From the NCBI GenBank assembly GCA_963838805.1, contig CAWISK010000006.1, positions 62,001 through 126,000 on the forward strand: DNA of 64,000 nt, read 5' to 3'. Position 1 is the first letter of the stretch; every line of letters starts with the position of its first letter. Shown piece after piece: positions 58,493-64,000 of this stretch. The position numbers were made by a program, and so were the translations under genes. The notes below the pieces were generated by a model, which saw nothing but the letters and a program-made list of their open reading frames with translations, had not been told where the DNA came from and searched no databases. The DNA comes from CAVRQM01 sp963838805. Its GTDB lineage: Bacteria; Pseudomonadota; Alphaproteobacteria; Acetobacterales; Acetobacteraceae.

Positions 58493-59831
58493 GTGACCGA
58501 CCTCGCCGACATCGCCGCCGGTCGGCTCGACGCCGAGACGCTGGCGCGCAACTTCGCCGACATTTCCCCGCCGCTATCGCCGCACGAGGCGCTGGTCGAG
58601 AGCAGCCGCTGCTATTTCTGCCACGATGCGCCCTGTGTCGAAGCCTGCCCAACCGGCATCGACATTCCAGCCTTCATCCGCAGCATCAGCACGGGCAATG
58701 AACGCGCGGCGGCGCGGCGCATTCTGGAGGAAAACATCTTCGGCGGCACCTGCGCCCGCGTGTGCCCGACGGAAATCCTCTGCGAAGGCGCATGCGTGCG
58801 CATGGCCGAGGAGGAGCGGCCGGTGCGCATCGGCGCGCTTCAGCGCGTTGCCACCGACTGGTTGATGGAGCGCGAGCCGACGCCCTTCGCGCGTGCGCCC
58901 GCGACCGGCCGGCACGTGGCCGTCGTGGGTGCCGGACCGGCCGGCATCGCCGCCGCGCATCGTCTGGCGCGGTACGGCCACGACGTGACGGTGTTCGAGG
59001 CGCGCGAGAAGCCGGGCGGGCTCAACGAGTACGGCATAGCCGCCTACAAGGTGGCGGACGATTTCGCGCAGCGGGAGATGGCGTGGCTGCTGGCGATCGG
59101 CGGCATCGACATCCGCTACCGGCAGGAGTTGGGGCGCGAGATCGCGCTCGAACTCGTTGCGCGGCGAGTTCGACGCGGTGTTCCTGGGCATGGGGCAGAG
59201 CGGCGTGCGCGCGCTGGGCATCGAGGGCGAAGACCTTGCCGGCGTGCGCGACGCGGCCGGTTTCATCGCCGAGCTGCGGCAGGCGGATCGTGAGCATCTG
59301 CCGATCGGTCGTCGCGTCGTAGTGATCGGCGGCGGCAATACGGCGATCGACGCCGCCACCCAGTCGCGCCGGTTGGGGGCCGAGGTGGTGACGATCGTCT
59401 ATCGCCGCGGACCCGAGCACATGTCGGCGACCGGCGCCGAGCAGGAATGGGCGCAGACCAACAACGTTGCCTTCCGCCACTGGGCGGCGCCGCTGCGGCT
59501 GCTGGGCGAGGCGGGGCGCGTGACCGGCGTGGAGTTCGCCCGCACCCGCCCCGATGCGAGCGGCCGCGCGGTACCCGCTGGGGGGACATTCGTGCTACAA
59601 GCAGACATGGTGCTGAAGGCCGTAGGCCAGATTTTTCTGCCGGGATCGCTCACGCTCGCGATCGAGGGAGAACGCATCGCGGTCGATGCCGAGCGGCGAA
59701 CAGCACTTCCTGGAGTTTGGGCCGGTGGCGACTGCATCGCAGGCGCCGATCTGACGGTGGCCGCGGTGCAGGATGGCAAAATCGCTGCGGAGTCAATGCA
59801 CCGCGCAATGATGGGGGCGGATCATGGCTGA
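58493..59831 (+). CDS. preT: NAD-dependent dihydropyrimidine dehydrogenase subunit PreT, frameshifted
   Basis: 445 residues after dropping one base near 59159 (IALELV joined to RGEFDAVFLGMG). It is the electron-transfer subunit, related to the small subunit of glutamate synthase. N-terminal Fe-S cysteines are in CYFCHDAPCVEACPTGIDI and GGTCARVCPTEILCEGACV. The FAD site is VAVVGAGPAGIAAAHRLA with VFEAREKPGGLNEYGI, the NAD site VVVIGGGNTAIDAATQSRRLG, and the C-terminal FAD motif WAGGDCIAGADLTVAAVQDGK. With PreA it reduces uracil and thymine using NADH or runs in reverse. GGAGG lies before the GTG start. It overlaps preA by eight bases. Confidence 0.93.
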
Positions 59832-61096
59832 CCTGTCCACGAGTTTCGCGGGTATTCGGGCGCCCAATCCGTTCTGGCTGGCCTCCGCTCCGCCCACCGA
59901 CAAGGCCTACAACGTGGTGCGCGCCTTCGAGGCTGGCTGGGGCGGGGTGGTGTGGAAGACGCTTGGCGAGGATCCGCCGATCGTCAACGTCTCCAGCCGC
60001 TATGGTGCGATCAGCTATGGCGGCGTGCGCGTCGCCGGGTTCAACAATATCGAGCTGATCACCGATCGGCCGCTGGCGGTGAATTTGCGCGAGATCGCGC
60101 AGGTCAAGCGAGACTGGCCGGATCGCGCGATGGTGGTGAGCTTGATGGTGCCGTGCGAGGAGGGGGCGTGGCGTCGCATCCTGCCAATGGTCGAGGATAC
60201 CGGCTGCGACGGCATCGAGCTGAATTTCGGCTGCCCGCACGGCATGAGCGAGCGCAACATGGGTTCGGCGGTAGGGCAGGTGCCCGAATACGTCGAGATG
60301 GTGACGCGCTGGTGCAAGCAGTTCTCGCGCCTGCCGGTGATCGTGAAGCTGACGCCGAATATCACGAACATTCTCGGCCCTGCGCGCGGAGCGCATCGCG
60401 GCGGTGCGGATGCCGTCTCGCTCATCAACACCATCCAGTCGATCACCGGAGTCGAACCTGGATCTGATGTCGCCTGAGCCGGTGGTGGACGGGCAGGGCA
60501 CGCATGGCGGTTATTGCGGGCCGGCGGTGAAGCCGATCGCGCTGCGCATGGTGGGCGACATCGCCCGCGACGAGGAATGCCGCGGCCTGCCCATCTCCGG
60601 CATCGGCGGCATCTCCACCTGGCGCGACGCGGCGGAGTTCATCGCGATGGGGGCGGGCAGCGTGCAGGTGTGTACTGCCGCCATGCATCACGGCTTCCGC
60701 ATCGTGCTGGACATGATCGACGGGCTGTCCAACTGGATGGACGAGAAGGGCTATCGCACGCTGGACGACTTCCGCGCGCTTGCGGTGCCGAACTATGTGC
60801 ATTGGGGCGATCTGAACCTGTGGTACAAGACGCTGGCGCGCATCGACCAGGACCTGTGCATCAAATGCGGCCTGTGCCACATCGCCTGCGAGGACACCTC
60901 GCATCAGGCAATCGCGGCGCTGCGCGTGGATGGGGTGCGGCGCTACGAGGTGATCGACGCGGAATGCGTCGGCTGCAATCTGTGCGCGCATGTCTGCCCG
61001 GTGGATCGCTGCATCACGATGGAGGCGCAGCCGGTCACGGGCCGCATGACCTGGCAGGAACATCCCAACAACCCGCTGCGAGTGGCGGCGGAATGA
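59824..61096 (+). CDS. preA: NAD-dependent dihydropyrimidine dehydrogenase subunit PreA, frameshifted
   Basis: 423 residues after dropping one base near 60454 (IQSITGV joined to NLDLMSPEPVV). It is the FMN-containing catalytic subunit with a dihydroorotate-dehydrogenase-like barrel: FAGIRAPNPFWLASAPPTDKAYNVVRAFEAGWGGVVWKTL, DGIELNFGCPHGMSERNMG, LTPNITNI, LPISGIGGISTWRDAAEFIAMGAGSVQV. The C-terminus has two 4Fe-4S motifs, CIKCGLCHIACED and CVGCNLCAHVCPVDRC. It performs the first step of reductive pyrimidine breakdown with PreT. The ATG lies inside the end of preT. The next gene starts 25 bases later. Confidence 0.93.
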
Positions 61097-61121
61097 GCGC
61101 AACCGCCAGATACCTTCGCGC

Positions 61122-62368
61122 GTGAACGGCCATACGTGCGTCTCTGGGCCACCATCATGGAGACTGCCGCGATCGGCGCCACGGCGAAGGGTGGCATTTG
61201 CCGCCTGACGCTGACCGATCTCGACCGGCAGGTGCGCGACTGGTTCGTGGCAAGCTGCAAGGAAGCCGGCTGCACGGTCACGATCGACGACATGGGCAAC
61301 ATCTTCGCCCGCCGCGCTGGCCGTGATCCGACCCTGCCGCCCGTCGCCATCGGCAGCCATCTCGACACGCAGCCCACGGGCGGCAAATACGACGGGGTGA
61401 TCGGCGTGCTGTCCGGTCTCGAAGTGTTGCGCAGCCTGAACGACCTCAACATCGAGACCGAGGCGCCGATCGAGGTCATCGACTGGACCAATGAGGAGGG
61501 TAGCCGCTTTGCGCCGGCCATGCTGTCCTCGGGCGTGTTCGCGGGCGTGTTCGATCGCGCGTTTGCCGCCAGCCGCGCCGACCGCGAGGGCAAGCAATTC
61601 GGCGACGAACTGGACCGCATCGGCTATCGCGGCACGGAACCCTGCGGCCAACGCAAGCTGGGTGCCCACTTCGAGCTGCATATCGAGCAGGGTCCGATCC
61701 TGGAGGCCGAGGAGAAGACCATCGGCATCGTGACCGGCGTGCAGGGCATGCGCTGGTACGAGGTGCGCGTCACGGGTGCCGAGGGCCATGCCGGCTCGAC
61801 ACCGATGCCGCTGCGCCAGGACGCGCTGCTCGCCGCGTCACGCATGATCGCCGCCGTGCAGGCGACGGCCCTCGCGCACGCGCCGCTCGCGGTGGGCACG
61901 GTCGGCCTGATCGAGAGCGCGCCCAACAGCCGCAACGTGATCCCCGGGTCGGTGTTCTTCACCATTGACTTCCGGCATCCGGACGATGCTGTGGTTGCGG
62001 CGATGGAGCGGGAGGTGCGCGAGGAAATCGATCGCATCGCCTCCGAGAATCGTGTGCATGCCGTGGTGGAGCGCGTGTGGGACTCGCCCGCCGTGCATTT
62101 CAACGAGGACTGCATCGGAGCCGTGGCACGCGCGGCGGAGGCGCTTGGCTATCCGGCGCGCCGCATCGTCTCCGGCCCGGGCCATGACAGCGCCTATGTC
62201 GCCCGCGTGGCGCCGACCTCGATGGTGTTCGTGCCGTGCCGAGGCGGGCTGAGCCACAACGAGGAAGAGCACGCCGAGCAGGCGGATGTCGTGGCCGGCG
62301 CCAATGTGCTGCTGCACGCCGTTCTGGAGACCGACCAGCGCCTTGCCGAACGCGCGCGCAATGGCTGA
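61122..62368 (+). CDS. Zn-dependent amidohydrolase (beta-ureidopropionase / N-carbamoyl amidase type)
   Basis: About 415 residues, M20/HyuC-AllC family. Metal site and fold motifs are AIGSHLDTQPTGGKYDGVIGVLSGLEVL, DWTNEEGSRFAPAMLSSGVFAG, HFELHIEQGPILE, GAEGHAGSTPMPLRQDAL and MVFVPCRGGLSHNEEEHA. The family hydrolyses carbamoyl groups from N-carbamoyl-amino acids. Next to preTA and hydA the likely substrate is N-carbamoyl-beta-alanine, the third step of the pathway; allantoate is the alternative. The N-terminus is disturbed: a GTG at 61122 gives VNGHT, and one missing base near 61137 would join it to RLWATIMETAAIG, the family's usual start. Otherwise translation starts at the GTG of 61136. Confidence 0.88.
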
Positions 62369-63182
62369 GGCGGCTTTGGCGGACACGCCCGCCGTGGCGC
62401 ACGCGACGGCGCCGGTCGTCGAGGCTGACCACGTCTCCCTCGTGTTCGACGCCGGCGGACAACGAACGGTGGCGCTGTCGGACGTGTCCTTGCAGGTGCC
62501 GCGCGGCTCGTTCGTCTCGCTCATTGGTCCGTCCGGCTGCGGCAAGACCACGCTGTTGCGTGCCATCGCCGATCTGGAGCAGCCGAGTTCGGGCCGCCTG
62601 ACGGTTGCCGGCATGACGCCGTCAGAGGCGCGGCGCGCGCGCAGCTACGGCTATGTGTTCCAGGCGCCGGCGCTGTTCCCGTGGCGCACGGTGGAGCGCA
62701 ACGTGCGTCTGCCGCTGGAAGTGATGGGGTTGCGCCGCGCCGAGCAGGCGGCGCGAGTCGGGAGATATCTCGATCTGGTCGGCCTGTCGGAGTTCCGGCG
62801 GCGCTTCCCCTGGCAGTTGTCAGGGGGCATGCAGCAGCGCGTCTCGATTGCCCGCGCGCTGAGCTTCGAGCCGTCGCTGCTGCTGATGGACGAGCCGTTC
62901 GGGGCACTGGACGAGATCACGCGCGATGGTCTGAACCTGCACCTGCACCATCTGTGGCGGCGCACCGGCATGACGGTGGTGTTCGTCACGCACTCAATTC
63001 CGGAGGCGGTGTATCTGTCGTCCCGCATCGTCGTGATGTCGCCGCGGCCGGGGCGGGTGACCGAGGTGATCGACGTCGATCTGGGTGAGGACCGGCCGCT
63101 GGACGTGCGCGAGACGCCGGGCTTCTTGCGGGTGGCGCAGAGAGTGCGGGAGGCACTGCGGGAGGGGCATAGCTATGATTAG
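62361..63182 (+). CDS. ABC transporter ATP-binding protein (nitrate/sulfonate/taurine type)
   Basis: 273 residues. Walker A GPSGCGKTTLLRAI (residues 56-69), Q-loop YVFQAPALFPWRTVERNV, signature QLSGGMQQRVSIARAL, Walker B LLLMDEPFGALDEITRD and the H-loop VVFVTHSIPEAVYLSSRIVVMSPRPGRV are all present. This wording (FQxPxLxPWRxVxxNV; MSPRPGRV) is that of SsuB/TauB-type importers, which also include pyrimidine, hydroxymethylpyrimidine and riboflavin carriers. It starts inside the end of the amidohydrolase gene. The co-operonic permease is cut short directly afterwards, and no binding protein is in the window. Import of pyrimidines or their breakdown products is the likely role. Confidence 0.88.
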   Translation: MAEAALADTPAVAHATAPVVEADHVSLVFDAGGQRTVALSDVSLQVPRGSFVSLIGPSGCGKTTLLRAIADLEQPSSGRLTVAGMTPSEARRARSYGYVFQAPALFPWRTVERNVRLPLEVMGLRRAEQAARVGRYLDLVGLSEFRRRFPWQLSGGMQQRVSIARALSFEPSLLLMDEPFGALDEITRDGLNLHLHHLWRRTGMTVVFVTHSIPEAVYLSSRIVVMSPRPGRVTEVIDVDLGEDRPLDVRETPGFLRVAQRVREALREGHSYD

Positions 63183-63246
63183 CACTTCGCAACGGGCGCC
63201 GCTGCCAACGGGAAGCATTGCTCGCGCAATGAGGGTGCCGGGCTGA
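63175..63246 (+). pseudogene. Truncated ABC permease start
   Basis: An ATG overlapping the ATPase stop by eight bases opens a frame of 23 codons (MISTSQRAPLPTGSIARAM) and ends at TGA 63244-63246. The position and hydrophilic lead are what is expected for the permease gene that normally follows such an ATPase, but no membrane helices come in any frame before the tRNA 100 bases later. Either the gene was cut by a rearrangement next to the tRNA or this short frame is chance. Confidence 0.4.
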
Positions 63247-63348
63247 CCGCGCTGACGTGGACCCGTCCCCCTGGCCGCGCAGTCCCGATCCTGCTGGATG
63301 CCGGTACCGATCGGGCGGCTGAAATCCCGGATGCATGACATGACGCGC

Positions 63349-63424
63349 TGGCTCCCGGAGTAGGACTCGAACCTACGACCGAGCGGTTAACAGCCGCTTG
63401 CTCTACCAACTGAGCTATCCGGGA
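63349..63424 (-). tRNA. tRNA-Asn (anticodon GTT)
   Basis: A full 76-base cloverleaf on the minus strand. Acceptor TCCCGGA pairs with TCCGGGA, D stem GCTC/GAGC with AGTTGGTA loop, anticodon stem AGCGG/CCGCT with loop CTGTTAA, T stem GTAGG/CCTAC with TTCGAGT, then discriminator G and an encoded CCA. All stems pair perfectly. Confidence 0.97.
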
Positions 63425-63437
63425 CCAGTATCGCGGC

Positions 63438-63466
63438 GATATAGCGAGGCTGGGTCGCCGACGCAA
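63438..63466 (-). promoter_or_regulatory. Predicted tRNA-Asn promoter
   Basis: On the minus strand TTGCGT (63466-63461) and TATATC (63443-63438) are 17 bases apart, with the -10 ending 13 bases before the tRNA 5' end. The spacing fits a short leader removed by RNase P. Confidence 0.55.
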
Positions 63467-63477
63467 ACCCCCCGTGG

Positions 63478-63544
63478 CCGGATCACGTGGCGCCGGATCA
63501 CATGGCCGGATCACATGGCCGGATCACATGGGCGGATCACATGG
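63478..63544. repeat. Five 13-bp tandem copies of CCGGATCACATGG
   Basis: Units start at 63478 (CCGGATCACGTGG), 63493, 63506, 63519 and 63532 (GCGGATCACATGG). Two extra bases separate the first two; the others are directly joined. Each holds GATC and CAC(A/G)TG. The array lies between the tRNA promoter and the end of the last gene, and its final copy covers that gene's stop codon and last residues. Confidence 0.85.
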
Positions 63545-64000
63545 GCGGGGTCAGACCGTCCTTGCCGACCGCAATGCGCTTCGCGGTCAGCGCGTCCCCG
63601 CTGCCCGAGGCGACGATGAAGACGTGCGCGCCCGGGGTCAGCATGGACCGGCTGCCCGCCTCCAGGGTCACGATCGGCGTACCCGGCGGTACCAGCACGT
63701 CCACCTTGCCACCCTTATAGGACAGCGCCAGGGAACGCCCGGTCGTGCCGGTCGTCTCGGCATCGACGGTGGCGTTGGTCATCGTGCTCTGCGGCCCGAG
63801 ATCCCAGGGATAGTGGCCCTCTCCCGTGCCCTTCATTGCGGGCGGGAAGACCACGACCTCGCGGGCCACCAGATGCGTGTCTGGCCCGCTCGCGGCCGTG
63901 CCGATGAAGGTGCCGGGCTTGATGGCGGCGAGGTCGGAGGCGGCCACCGCCGTCACCGACCAGTCGGCGGGCAGGGCGATGCGCAAATCCCGCGCGCCGG
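63537..64000 (-). CDS. Conserved protein of unknown function, C-terminal part
   Basis: The frame runs off the right edge, so the N-terminus is missing; 153-154 residues are visible. The sequence alternates short beta strands with conserved pieces (ALPADWSVTAVAASDLAAIKPGTFIGTAA, VFPPAMKGTGEGHYPWDL, STMTNATV, LSYKGGKVDVLVPPGTPIVTLEAGSRSMLTPGAHVFI, RIAVGKDGLTPPM). I recall this arrangement from DUF5666-like periplasmic proteins common in alphaproteobacteria, with an N-terminal signal peptide. No reaction is known. The internal TTG often taken as a start is unlikely to be real because the conserved domain begins before it. The last codons lie in the tandem repeat. Confidence 0.75.
   Translation of the reverse strand, partial: GARDLRIALPADWSVTAVAASDLAAIKPGTFIGTAASGPDTHLVAREVVVFPPAMKGTGEGHYPWDLGPQSTMTNATVDAETTGTTGRSLALSYKGGKVDVLVPPGTPIVTLEAGSRSMLTPGAHVFIVASGSGDALTAKRIAVGKDGLTPPM

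Noticed and set aside
63478..63544. CRISPR array
   Set aside because: Units are only 13 bases and directly joined, without spacers; no cas genes are near.

Overview
The window is 64 kb of very GC-rich bacterial DNA with dense coding, short intergenic gaps and many GTG/TTG starts. The gene content (carA-carB-greA-ilvA on one strand, divergent from yqeY-dnaG-rpoD; pqiBCA; a glutamic (G1) peptidase; alphaproteobacterial RpoD and GreA sequences) points to an alphaproteobacterium, most likely Rhodospirillales/Acetobacteraceae. That assignment is by gene content and recall, not by a search. The window looks chromosomal: it holds the 3' end of alaS, housekeeping replication and transcription genes and a tRNA-Asn. 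I see no phage genes, insertion sequences or CRISPR array.

Layout. 1-12 kb: alaS 3' end, galE, then a surface-polysaccharide block. In that block two long methyltransferase/coiled-coil/glycosyltransferase fusion proteins face each other across a small methyltransferase, and a second large glycosyltransferase lies behind. 12-15 kb: a DJ-1/PfpI protein and an SDR-dhaK-dhaL polyol/triose catabolic operon. 15-19 kb: pqiB-pqiC-pqiA plus an overlapping 45-codon lipoprotein. 19-23 kb: an operon of unknown function with a Tm-1-like ATP-binding protein, a PEP-hydrolase-like TIM barrel and a tandem SRPBCC protein. 23-35 kb: class V aminotransferase, ilvA, greA, carB, carA (with an N-terminal helix-turn-helix-like extension), and divergently yqeY-dnaG-rpoD. 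35-43 kb: GNAT, G1 peptidase, DUF1203, DUF1194, crotonase, then a catabolic operon (EamA exporter, Zn alcohol dehydrogenase, mandelate-racemase-type enzyme, hydroxyisobutyrate-dehydrogenase-type enzyme). 43-53 kb: a vitamin B12 region with btuF-btuC-btuD-tonB-cobalamin adenosyltransferase on one strand, and metE and btuB on the other, each behind its own cobalamin riboswitch. 53-56 kb: a CDF metal exporter and copD/copC. 56-63 kb: reductive pyrimidine degradation (hydA, preT, preA, an amidohydrolase of the beta-ureidopropionase type and an ABC ATPase), with a PEP-CTERM protein gene under a near-perfect sigma-54 promoter between hydA and preT. The last kilobase holds a truncated permease start, tRNA-Asn, a short tandem repeat and the 3' part of a conserved protein of unknown function.

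About twenty genes, including carA, carB, metE and preTA, are interrupted by single-base frame changes, mostly one extra base. Each is repaired by a single edit that restores family-typical sequence. This is better explained by consensus errors in the assembly than by real gene decay, and the affected genes are annotated here as whole genes. The in-frame TGA in the plus-strand glycosyltransferase is a substitution-type lesion and may be real.
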